A stretch of DNA of 64,000 bases, from contig NZ_JAZIFY010000001.1 of assembly GCF_036634195.1 (NCBI RefSeq), positions 4,412,501 through 4,476,500 on the forward strand, read 5' to 3'. Every line of letters starts with the position of its first letter. The stretch's first letter is position 1. The notes under the pieces are model-generated. The model was not told where the DNA came from. It searched no databases and saw only the letters and a list, made by a program, of their open reading frames with translations. The position numbers were made by a program, and so were the translations under genes. Source of the stretch: Streptomyces sp. P9-A4. Lineage in GTDB: Bacteria; Actinomycetota; Actinomycetes; Streptomycetales; Streptomycetaceae. This document shows positions 8,399 through 17,059 of this stretch, piece by piece.

Positions 8399-9096
8399 GC
8401 GATCAGGACGTCCCGGTCATCGAGTTCCGCGCGGTGAGCCTGACCTACCCGGGCCCACCGCCCGTCGCCGCCCTGAGACCGTGCGAACTCACCGTACGGA
8501 AAGGGGAGTTCATCACGGTCGTCGGACCGTCCGGATCGGGCAAGTCGACCTTCCTGAACGTCGCCGGACTGCTCGACGCCCCCACCGGCGGCACCTACCT
8601 CCTGGACGGCATCGACACGGCCGAGCTGCGCGACGGGGACCGTACGGCCCTGCGCGGGCGGCGGATCGGCTTCGTCTTCCAGTCCTTCCACCTGCTCCCG
8701 CACCGCAGCGCCACCGAGAACGTCATGCTCTCGATGGTCTACTCGGCGGTGCCCCGGGCCGAGCGCCGGGCCCGTGCCCGTACCGCCCTCGAACGGGTGG
8801 GCCTCGGCCACCGGGCCGACGCGCTGCCCGGCCGGCTGTCGGGCGGCGAACGCCAGCGGGTGGCCATCGCCCGCGCCCTGGCCGGCCGCCCCTCGCTGCT
8901 GCTCTGCGACGAGCCGACCGGCAACCTCGACTCCGACAACGCGGGATCGGTTCTCGACCTCCTCGGCGAACTGCACGCGTCCGGCATGACCATCCTCGTG
9001 ATCACCCACGACGCGGAGGTGGCCGAACGCGGCCAGCGCACGGTGACCATCCGCGACGGGGTGCTGAGCGAACCCGTGACGGAGGCGACACGGTGA
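8395..9096 (+). CDS. ABC transporter ATP-binding protein (MacB/LolD type)
   Basis: A 233-aa ATPase starting at GTG 8395 (GTGA overlap). Walker A GPSGSGKS is at residues 44-51, the Q-loop in FVFQSFHLLPHRSA near 95, the signature LSGGERQR near 145, Walker B LLLCDEPTG near 165, and the switch His in VITHD near 200. These match the MacB/LolD subfamily that drives mechanotransmission-type exporters. With the adaptor before it and the FtsX-like permease after it, it forms a tripartite efflux system; the substrate is unknown. Confidence 0.9.
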   Translation: MSDQDVPVIEFRAVSLTYPGPPPVAALRPCELTVRKGEFITVVGPSGSGKSTFLNVAGLLDAPTGGTYLLDGIDTAELRDGDRTALRGRRIGFVFQSFHLLPHRSATENVMLSMVYSAVPRAERRARARTALERVGLGHRADALPGRLSGGERQRVAIARALAGRPSLLLCDEPTGNLDSDNAGSVLDLLGELHASGMTILVITHDAEVAERGQRTVTIRDGVLSEPVTEATR

Positions 9097-10352
9097 GGCG
9101 ATCCCCCCGGGGCGAACGGCCCCGCAAGCGGAACCGGGTGGTCGAACCCTCCCGGCTGGCCGCCCGCGACGTCCTCGCCGAGGCCGTCGCCGGCATGCTC
9201 CAGCGCCCCGGCCGCTCGGTGCTCACCGCGCTCGGCACCGTACTCGGCGTCGGCACCTTCGTGGCGATCCTCGGGCTGACCGCCACCACCTCCTCGCAGA
9301 TCGACGCGCGGTTCAACCTGCTGACGGCCACCGAGGTGACCGTCGAGGACGTGGCCCGCGAGCAGAACGAGTTCGCCGATCCCGCCTTCCCGGCCGACGC
9401 GGACGCCCGCATCGAACGGCTCGGCGGCGTCGAGGACGCCGGTGTCTACTGGACCGTCCGCCTGGAACCCGGCACGGCCGTCCGCTCCGCACCGGTCGGC
9501 GACGGTCAGGGCAGCGAGCGGATCGAGGTCGTCGCGGCGTCCCCCGGAGCGCTGCGCGCGGCGGCGCCGACGCTCGCCCAGGGCCGGCTGTACGACGAGT
9601 TCACCTCCCGGTCCGGGCAGCCGGTCGCGGTGCTCGGCAGATCGGTCGCGACCCGGCTCGGCATCACCACCCTGGAGACCCGGCCCGCGGTGTTCATCGG
9701 CGACGAGCCGTTCACGGTCGCCGGGATCATCGACGACGTGCGGCGCAGGGCCGACGTCCTGATGTCGGTGACCGTGCCGAGGACGACCGCCGAGAAGCTG
9801 TGGGGGCCGCCGCAGCAGGGCGACGCGAAGATGCTCATCACGACCGCGACCGGCGCGGCCGGCCAGATCGCGCGGGAGGCGCCGGTCGCACTGCGCCCGG
9901 ACCACCCGGAGTACCTGAAGGCGATCCCTCCGCCGGACCCCAAGGCCCTGCGGGCGGGCGTGACCGACGACCTGGACCAGCTCTTCCTGCTGCTCGCGGC
10001 GATCTGTCTGGTGATCGGCGCGGTCGGGATCGCCAACACCACGCTCGTCGCGGTCCTCGAACGGACCGGGGAGATCGGCCTGCGGCGGGCCCTCGGCGCC
10101 AGAGGACGGCACATCACGGTCCAGTTCCTCACGGAATCAGGCGCTTTGGGGGCGATGGGCGGCCTCGTCGGCACGGCGCTCGGGGTGTCCACGGTCATCG
10201 CGGTGGCGCTGGTGCGCGACTGGACCCCGGTCATGCACACCGGGACGGTGATCGCGGCCCCGGCCGTCGGCCTGGTCACGGGAGTCGTCGCCGGGCTCTA
10301 CCCGGCCTGGCGGGCCTCACGGATCGAACCGGCCGAGGCGCTGCGCCGCTGA
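9093..10352 (+). CDS. ABC transporter permease, MacB/FtsX family
   Basis: A 419-aa membrane protein whose start is GTG 9093, overlapping the ATPase stop; the frame is open upstream only as a shadow of the ATPase. A transmembrane helix near residues 43-63 (TALGTVLGVGTFVAILGL) is followed by a ~225-aa extracytoplasmic MacB-PCD domain, then three C-terminal helices. The FtsX signature includes ERTGEIGLRRALGARGRHI and ends with the usual YPAWRASRIEPAEALR. This topology fits mechanotransmission exporters rather than classic importers. A bidirectional terminator follows at 10382. Confidence 0.9.
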   Translation: MRRSPRGERPRKRNRVVEPSRLAARDVLAEAVAGMLQRPGRSVLTALGTVLGVGTFVAILGLTATTSSQIDARFNLLTATEVTVEDVAREQNEFADPAFPADADARIERLGGVEDAGVYWTVRLEPGTAVRSAPVGDGQGSERIEVVAASPGALRAAAPTLAQGRLYDEFTSRSGQPVAVLGRSVATRLGITTLETRPAVFIGDEPFTVAGIIDDVRRRADVLMSVTVPRTTAEKLWGPPQQGDAKMLITTATGAAGQIAREAPVALRPDHPEYLKAIPPPDPKALRAGVTDDLDQLFLLLAAICLVIGAVGIANTTLVAVLERTGEIGLRRALGARGRHITVQFLTESGALGAMGGLVGTALGVSTVIAVALVRDWTPVMHTGTVIAAPAVGLVTGVVAGLYPAWRASRIEPAEALRR

Positions 10353-10381
10353 CAAGGGCTCCGTAGAAGCCGCCGCTGACG

Positions 10382-10426
10382 CGCCGAAGGGCCGTCGCTC
10401 CCCCGAGGAGTGACGGCCCTTCGGCG
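10382..10426. terminator. Bidirectional terminator between convergent genes
   Basis: CGCCGAAGGGCCGTC (10382-10396) pairs perfectly with 10412-10426, and the stem continues inward by a G-T wobble and CTCC/GGAG. It lies between the permease stop (10352) and the NlpC/P60 stop (10441), so it can serve both strands. Confidence 0.85.
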
Positions 10427-10440
10427 TGAAGAGGGGTGGA

Positions 10441-11322
10441 TCAGAGGATGCGGACGGCGCCCGAGGGGGTGTCCCAGTCCAGGGAGCGCTCGACGACGCC
10501 CGTCGAGGGGTTCTGCGCGCCGACGTACTTGCCGCCACCCACGTAGATGGCCACGTGGTACGAACCGCTGCGGCTGCCCCAGTAGAGGATGTCGCCCGGC
10601 TGGAGGTTGCTCAGGGAGACCGAGGTGCCCCTGCTCGACTGGTCGCCGGAGATGCGGGGCAGGTCGATGCCGGCCTCGCGGTAGGCGGCCTGGACGAGGC
10701 CGGAGCAGTCCCAGGAGTTGGGGCCGGTGCCGCCCATGACGTACGAGTCGCCGATCTGGGCACGGGCGAAGGCCACGATCGCGGCGGCGGAGCCGGAGGG
10801 CGCCTGCGTGGTGCTCTCGCTGCCGCCGGCCGAGGAGCCGCTGTCCGAGGACGAGCCGCTGTCGTTCGACGAGCCCGTGGACGTGGTGGAGAGCTGGGTG
10901 CGCGCGTTGTCGCGGGAGGCGCGCTCCGCGGCCTCCCGGCGCTCCTGCTCGGCCTTGAGGCGGGCCTTCTCGGCCTTCTCGGCGGCGGCCTTGCGGTCGG
11001 CCTCGGCCTTGGCCTTCTTGGCCTCCTGGGAGGCCTTGAGGAGGGCCGTGTTCTCCTGCGTGGCGAGGCTCTGGTCGAGAGCCTCCTGCTGGGAGGCCTC
11101 GGCGGAGGCGGCGACGGCACTGGCGAGGCCCGTGCCGGCGTCGAGCGAGCCGAGGGTGGGCATTTCGATGGTCTCGGTCACCGGCTCGGCCGAGGCCGGC
11201 CCGGCAGCACCGGCCACCGCGATGGTGCCGAGGACGCCACCGGCAACTCCGGCTCGCAGCGCGAGCTTCGAGGCGCTGCGGCGGGGCTTCCGGTGGCTGG
11301 GTATGTGAGCGGTGTGGGACAT
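10441..11322 (-). CDS. Secreted NlpC/P60 peptidoglycan endopeptidase
   Basis: A 293-aa cell-wall hydrolase starting at ATG 11322. A long signal peptide (basic SHRKPRRSASK, then hydrophobic, ending near ASAEP) precedes an Ala/Lys/Glu-rich coiled coil (~60-130) and a Ser/Gly linker. The C-terminal NlpC/P60 domain (~180-293) shows the catalytic Cys in SWDCSGLVQAAYREAG, the His in SYHVAIYVGGGKYV and the usual LQPGDILYW. It should cleave D-Glu-DAP type stem-peptide bonds during growth or sporulation. No good Shine-Dalgarno precedes the start; a hairpin does. It diverges from the nuo operon across 669 bp. Confidence 0.9.
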   Translation of the reverse strand: MSHTAHIPSHRKPRRSASKLALRAGVAGGVLGTIAVAGAAGPASAEPVTETIEMPTLGSLDAGTGLASAVAASAEASQQEALDQSLATQENTALLKASQEAKKAKAEADRKAAAEKAEKARLKAEQERREAAERASRDNARTQLSTTSTGSSNDSGSSSDSGSSAGGSESTTQAPSGSAAAIVAFARAQIGDSYVMGGTGPNSWDCSGLVQAAYREAGIDLPRISGDQSSRGTSVSLSNLQPGDILYWGSRSGSYHVAIYVGGGKYVGAQNPSTGVVERSLDWDTPSGAVRIL

Positions 11323-11561
11323 GGGAACAACCGCTATCAGGGCTTCAGGGTTCCCTTCAAGAAACGTGGGTTGCGCCACAGTTACGTTTGGAACCCGCGA
11401 ATCCGCTTCCGTGGCGCCCTTATTGACGCCGTAACGGGCAAATCGGGCGCGACCCATCCGGGCCTTGATCACGGGTTTTCATTGAAACGTCCGAATTGCC
11501 CGACGCTTACCACCTCTTGACGCCGATGGCCAAGCCCCGCTTTTTTCGTGACCTTCGCGGT

Positions 11562-11575
11562 GTGGTGCAGGTCAC
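11562..11575. promoter_or_regulatory. Crp-like site
   Basis: GTGGTGCAGGTCAC fits GTG-N6-GNCAC, the motif I recall for Streptomyces Crp, without mismatch, and lies in a slightly larger dyad GGTGTG...CACACC. It is nearer the NlpC/P60 gene (about 240 bp upstream). A second partial match, GTGTCGCAGATCAC at 11861-11874, lies just before the nuoA -10 candidate. Confidence 0.35.
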
Positions 11576-11765
11576 ACCCCCGTCTCACGAACGCTCGTGA
11601 AAGCGCGCACGCGTCCACCCCCGTACGCCGGACCCCCCGACCGGGCGACGGACGGTTCCTCTATCACCCGTACGCGTCCATCACCAATTTGCTTGTAGTG
11701 GCCATCACTTGATAGAGCGACACCCCCTCCGATCAGCGATTTCCGGTCCGGATGTCACATCTGGT

Positions 11766-11874
11766 GATCACCTGGGCGCTTCGCGCAACAAGATCACCGC
11801 TCATCCGACTTCATGATCCTTCGTCAGGTGGTGGAGATCACAAAGTCGTTGCTGTACCCCGTGTCGCAGATCAC
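11766..11874. repeat. Four GATCAC motifs ahead of the nuoA promoter
   Basis: GATCAC occurs at 11766, 11792, 11836 and 11869, the first inside the perfect palindrome GGTGATCACC (11763-11772). Spacing is 26, 44 and 33 bp. The density is higher than expected by chance in such GC-rich DNA, but no known regulator is assigned. Confidence 0.4.
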
Positions 11875-11887
11875 AGAGGGGCGGGCA

Positions 11888-11893
11888 TAAGAT
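11888..11893 (+). promoter_or_regulatory. Candidate -10 box of the nuo operon
   Basis: TAAGAT fits the TANNNT pattern of vegetative Streptomyces promoters in an otherwise GC-rich stretch. A start site near 11900 would place the Rex-type operator at about +10 to +25, a position suited to repression. No strong -35 is visible. Confidence 0.4.
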
Positions 11894-11909
11894 GCGGGGC
11901 AGCCGGGCT

Positions 11910-11925
11910 TGTGAACTGCCTCACA
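11910..11925. promoter_or_regulatory. Rex-type operator (ROP) of nuoA-N
   Basis: TGTGAACTGCCTCACA has perfect outer half-sites TGTGA/TCACA with the central AAC of the Streptomyces Rex consensus TGTGAACGNGTTCACA. Rex senses the NADH/NAD+ ratio and represses respiratory genes when NAD+ is high; nuo is among its known targets in Streptomyces coelicolor as I recall it. The site is 67 bp before the nuoA start and just downstream of a candidate -10. Confidence 0.7.
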
Positions 11926-11991
11926 TGGGGGCGATCTTTCACTCCGGCCGTGCGGTCCAACGGTCAAGGACGACTGGAAGGAGCGAGGAGC

Positions 11992-12351
11992 GTGAATGCG
12001 TACGCGCCCGTCCTCGTGCTCGGTGCCCTGGGTGCGGGGTTTGCGATCTTCTCCGTGGTCATGGCCACGCTTATCGGGCCAAAGCGGTACAACAGGGCAA
12101 AACTTGAGGCGTACGAGTGCGGCATCGAGCCGACGCCCACTCCCGCCGGAGGCGGTCGCTTCCCGATCAAGTACTACCTGACGGCGATGCTCTTCATCGT
12201 CTTCGACATCGAGATCGTCTTCCTCTACCCCTGGGCCGTCACCTTCGACGCCCTGGGGCTTTTCGGGCTCGTGGAGATGCTGCTCTTCGTGCTCACCGTC
12301 TTCGTCGCCTACGCCTACGTGTGGCGTCGCGGCGGCCTGGAATGGGACTGA
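11992..12351 (+). CDS. nuoA: NADH-quinone oxidoreductase subunit A
   Basis: A 119-aa membrane subunit. The start is GTG 11992, chosen because AAGGAG lies ~10 bp upstream and the protein then has the usual length; the frame is open further upstream by chance. Three transmembrane helices are seen, with the conserved YECGIEP loop (about residues 40-46) that carries the loop cysteine near the quinone site, and [12 protein letters not shown] in helix 2. It forms part of the membrane/quinone junction of complex I. First gene of the 14-gene operon, preceded by a Rex-type operator; 17 bp separate it from nuoB. Confidence 0.97.
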   Translation: MNAYAPVLVLGALGAGFAIFSVVMATLIGPKRYNRAKLEAYECGIEPTPTPAGGGRFPIKYYLTAMLFIVFDIEIVFLYPWAVTFDALGLFGLVEMLLFVLTVFVAYAYVWRRGGLEWD

Positions 12352-12368
12352 GGGGCTGAGGGGCACCT

Positions 12369-12923
12369 ATGGGACTCGAAGAGAAACTCCCGAGCGGCTT
12401 TCTGCTGACGACGGTCGAACAGGCCGCGGGCTGGGTGCGCAAGGCGTCCGTGTTCCCCGCGACCTTCGGCCTCGCCTGCTGCGCCATCGAGATGATGACC
12501 ACCGGAGCCGGCCGGTACGACCTGGCCCGCTTCGGCATGGAGGTCTTCCGCGGCTCGCCGCGCCAGGCCGACCTGATGATCGTCGCCGGCCGGGTCAGCC
12601 AGAAGATGGCGCCCGTCCTGAGGCAGGTCTACGACCAGATGCCCAACCCCAAGTGGGTCATCTCCATGGGCGTCTGCGCCTCCTCGGGCGGCATGTTCAA
12701 CAACTACGCGATCGTCCAGGGCGTCGACCACATCGTGCCGGTCGACATCTACCTGCCCGGCTGCCCGCCGCGCCCGGAGATGCTGCTCGACGCGATCCTC
12801 AAGCTCCACCAGAAGATCCAGACCTCCAAGCTCGGCGTGAACGCCGAAGAGGCGGCCCGGGAGGCGGAGGAGGCGGCGCTCAAGGCGCTGCCGACCATCG
12901 AACTGAAGGGACTTCTCCGGTGA
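12369..12923 (+). CDS. nuoB: NADH-quinone oxidoreductase subunit B
   Basis: A 184-aa subunit that carries the terminal iron-sulfur cluster N2, the direct electron donor to menaquinone. All ligands are present: the tandem cysteines in FGLACCAIE (residues 37-38), the Cys in MGVCASSGG (~103) and the Cys in LPGCPPRPE (~133). It sits at the base of the peripheral arm against NuoD and NuoH. The C-terminus has an Ala/Glu-rich helical tail. The end overlaps the nuoC start by 4 bp. Confidence 0.97.
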   Translation: MGLEEKLPSGFLLTTVEQAAGWVRKASVFPATFGLACCAIEMMTTGAGRYDLARFGMEVFRGSPRQADLMIVAGRVSQKMAPVLRQVYDQMPNPKWVISMGVCASSGGMFNNYAIVQGVDHIVPVDIYLPGCPPRPEMLLDAILKLHQKIQTSKLGVNAEEAAREAEEAALKALPTIELKGLLR

Positions 12924-13651
12924 GCGACGAGACACCCAACCCCGAGAAGGACCTCAGCACGCAGAACCTGCCGGGGCAGCGCGGGGAACACGGCGAGGAG
13001 GTCCGCGTCCAGCGCGGCATGTTCGGCGCCAACAACGGCGGCGACACCTCCGGCTACGGCGGCCTCGTCCGCTCGATCCGGCTCCCCGGACCGGCCTCCC
13101 GCCCCTACGGCGGCTGGTTCGACGAGGTCGCCGACGAACTCGAAGGCGCCCTGGAGGAGCAGGGACTCCTCCCGGACAACGCCATCGAGAGGACCGTCGT
13201 CGACCGCGGCGAGCTCACCTTCCACATCGAGCGCGAGCACCTCGTCCGCGTCGCCCGTACCCTCCGCGACGACCCGGCGCTCCGCTTCGAGCTCTGCACC
13301 GGCGTCTCCGGCGTCCACTACCCGGACGACAAGGGCCGCGAGCTGCACGCCGTCTACCACCTGCGTTCGCTCACCCACGGCCGGCTGCTGCGCCTGGAGG
13401 TCTCGGCGCCCGACGCCGACCCGCACATCCCGTCCCTGGTCGCCGTCTACCCGACGAACGACTGGCACGAGCGCGAGACGTACGACTTCTTCGGCATCGT
13501 CTTCGACGGCCACCCCGCCCTCACCCGGATCATGATGCCGGACGACTGGCAGGGCCACCCGCAGCGCAAGGACTACCCCCTCGGCGGCATCGCCGTCGAG
13601 TACAAGGGCGCCCAGATCCCGGCTCCGGACCAGCGGAGGTCGTACAGCTGA
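12920..13651 (+). CDS. nuoC: NADH-quinone oxidoreductase subunit C
   Basis: A 243-aa subunit starting at GTG 12920 (GTGA overlap). A ~75-aa hydrophilic N-terminal extension, rich in Glu and Gly, precedes the 30-kDa domain; such an extension is usual in actinobacteria. The domain shows the family signature [15 protein letters not shown] and the [10 protein letters not shown] ending. NuoC is a scaffold of the peripheral arm holding NuoD, NuoB and NuoI. Its stop overlaps the nuoD ATG by one base. Confidence 0.96.
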   Translation: MSDETPNPEKDLSTQNLPGQRGEHGEEVRVQRGMFGANNGGDTSGYGGLVRSIRLPGPASRPYGGWFDEVADELEGALEEQGLLPDNAIERTVVDRGELTFHIEREHLVRVARTLRDDPALRFELCTGVSGVHYPDDKGRELHAVYHLRSLTHGRLLRLEVSAPDADPHIPSLVAVYPTNDWHERETYDFFGIVFDGHPALTRIMMPDDWQGHPQRKDYPLGGIAVEYKGAQIPAPDQRRSYS

Positions 13652-14973
13652 TGTCCACGTCCCACGCGTCTCCCCGAGAGACGACAGAAGGCGCCGTCTA
13701 CACGGTGACCGGCGGCGACTGGGAAGAGGTCGTCCAGTCCGCCGCCAAGGCCGACGACGAGCGCATCATCGTCAACATGGGCCCCCAGCACCCGTCCACC
13801 CACGGCGTGCTCCGGCTCATCCTGGAGATCGACGGCGAGACCGTCACCGAGGCCCGCTGCGGCATCGGCTACCTCCACACCGGCATCGAGAAGAACCTCG
13901 AGTACCGGACCTGGACGCAGGGCACCACCTTCGTCACGCGCATGGACTACCTCACCTCGTTCTACAACGAGACGGCGTACTGCCTCGGCGTGGAGAAGCT
14001 GCTCGGCATCACCGACCAGATCCCGGACCGCGCCAGCATCATCCGCGTCCTGCTGATGGAGCTGAACCGGCTCTCCTCCCACCTGGTGTGCATCGCCACC
14101 GGCGGCATGGAGCTGGGCGCCACCACGATCATGATCTACGGCTTCCGGGACCGCGAGATGATCCTGGACCTGTACGAGCTGATCACCGGCCTGCGCATGA
14201 ACCACGCGTTCATCCGCCCCGGCGGCCTCGCCCAGGACCTCCCGCCCGGCGCCGTCGACGCCGTCCGCGAGTTCGTGAAGACCATGAGGAAGAACCTGCC
14301 GGAGTACGACAAGCTCGCCACCGGCAACCCCATCTTCAAGGCCCGCATGCAGGACGTCGGCTACCTCGACCTCACCGGCTGCATGGCGCTCGGCGCCACC
14401 GGACCGATCCTGCGCTCGGCGGGCCTCCCGCACGACCTGCGCAAGACCGACCCGTACTGCGGCTACGAGAACTACGACTTCGAGGTCCCGACCGCCGACA
14501 GCTGCGACTCCTACGGACGCTTCCTCGTCCGCCTGGAGGAGATGCGCCAGTCCCTCCGGATCGTCGAGCAGTGCCTCGACCGCCTGGAGCCGGGCGACGT
14601 CATGGTCGGCGACAAGAAGATCGCCTGGCCCGCGCAGCTCGCCCTCGGCGCCGACGGACTCGGCAACTCCACCGACCACATCAAGAAGATCATGGGCACC
14701 TCCATGGAGGCCCTGATCCACCACTTCAAGCTGGTCACCGAGGGCTTCCGGGTCCCCGCCGGGCAGGCCTACGCGGCCGTCGAGTCGCCCAAGGGCGAAC
14801 TCGGCGTGCACGTCGTCTCCGACGGCGGCACCCGCCCCTTCCGGGTCCACTTCCGTGATCCGTCCTTCACCAACCTCCAGGCCATGGCGGCGATGTGCGA
14901 GGGCGGCCAGGTCGCCGATGTCATCGTCGCCGTAGCCTCCATCGACCCGGTCATGGGAGGCGTCGACCGATGA
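13651..14973 (+). CDS. nuoD: NADH-quinone oxidoreductase subunit D
   Basis: A 440-aa 49-kDa-type subunit, which with NuoB forms the menaquinone-reduction site. Motifs include [15 protein letters not shown] (about residues 46-60) with the quinone-site His, [12 protein letters not shown], and the NiFe-hydrogenase-like C-terminus. The N-terminal ~40 aa are an extra hydrophilic segment. This is the only nuoD in the window; the second nuo operon has none, so any NuoD in that complex would have to come from this gene or from elsewhere in the genome. Confidence 0.97.
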   Translation: MSTSHASPRETTEGAVYTVTGGDWEEVVQSAAKADDERIIVNMGPQHPSTHGVLRLILEIDGETVTEARCGIGYLHTGIEKNLEYRTWTQGTTFVTRMDYLTSFYNETAYCLGVEKLLGITDQIPDRASIIRVLLMELNRLSSHLVCIATGGMELGATTIMIYGFRDREMILDLYELITGLRMNHAFIRPGGLAQDLPPGAVDAVREFVKTMRKNLPEYDKLATGNPIFKARMQDVGYLDLTGCMALGATGPILRSAGLPHDLRKTDPYCGYENYDFEVPTADSCDSYGRFLVRLEEMRQSLRIVEQCLDRLEPGDVMVGDKKIAWPAQLALGADGLGNSTDHIKKIMGTSMEALIHHFKLVTEGFRVPAGQAYAAVESPKGELGVHVVSDGGTRPFRVHFRDPSFTNLQAMAAMCEGGQVADVIVAVASIDPVMGGVDR

Positions 14974-15709
14974 CGGAGAACGTAAGCCTCGGGATGCCCC
15001 GACTTCCCGCACCCGCCTACCCGGCCGACGTCCACGCCCGCCTCACCGCCGACGCGCGGGCGATCATCGACCGCTACCCGGACTCCCGCTCCGCGCTCCT
15101 GCCGATGCTGCACCTCGTGCAGTCGGAGGAGGGCCATGTGACCCGTACCGGCATGGCGTTCTGCGCCGAGACCCTCGGCCTCACCACCGCCGAGGTCACC
15201 GCCGTCGCCACCTTCTACACGATGTACCGGCGCAAGCCCTCCGGCGACTACCAGGTCGGCGTCTGCACCAACACGCTCTGCGCGGTCATGGGCGGCGACG
15301 CCATCTTCGAGGAGCTCAAACAGCACCTCGCGGTCGGCAACGACGAGACGACCGAAGACGGCAAGATCACCCTTGAGCACATCGAGTGCAACGCCGCCTG
15401 CGACTTCGCCCCCGTGGTGATGGTCAACTGGGAGTTCTTCGACAACCAGACCCCCGAGTCCGCCAAGAAGATGGTGGACGACCTGCGCGCCGGCCGGACC
15501 GTCGAACCCACCCGCGGCGCCCCGCTCTGCACCTTCAAGGAGACCGCCCGCATCCTCGCCGGCTTCCCCGACGAGCGCCCCGGCGCCGTCGAGGCCACCG
15601 GCGGCGCGGGCCCCGCCTCCCTTGTCGGACTCCGTCTCGCCAAGGGCGAGCAGCCGCACCACCGAATCGTCCACCCGCGCGGTGAGACCTCCGGTCAGGA
15701 GGGGGAGTG

Positions 15710-15710
<1 letters not shown>
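14970..15710 (+). CDS. nuoE: NADH-quinone oxidoreductase subunit E
   Basis: A 246-aa subunit starting at ATG 14970 (ATGA overlap with nuoD). The thioredoxin-like fold carries the [2Fe-2S] cluster N1a; ligands are seen in [10 protein letters not shown] (two Cys, ~92-97) and ECNAACDF (two Cys, ~138-142). With NuoF it forms the NADH-oxidising tip. A ~65-aa C-terminal extension beyond the family core is rich in Gly/Pro and probably disordered. Confidence 0.96.

Positions 15711-17055
<1,345 letters not shown>

Positions 17056-17059
<4 letters not shown>

Larger units (their letters stand above)
11323..11991. other. 669-bp divergent regulatory region between NlpC/P60 and nuoA
   Basis: No convincing gene is present; open frames here are short or are upstream extensions of the flanking genes. 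It holds a start-proximal hairpin for the hydrolase (11323-11355), a Crp-like site (11562-11575), a widely spaced 8-bp inverted repeat (11659-11666 with 11710-11717), four GATCAC motifs (11766-11874), a candidate -10 for nuoA and a Rex-type operator. I looked for the ydaO/c-di-AMP riboswitch core that precedes some actinobacterial wall hydrolases and did not see it. Confidence 0.6.

Noticed and set aside
11323..11760. ydaO/c-di-AMP riboswitch before the NlpC/P60 gene
   Set aside because: Such riboswitches precede some actinobacterial wall hydrolases, but the GGGGA-CCCA and other core segments were not found on the minus strand.
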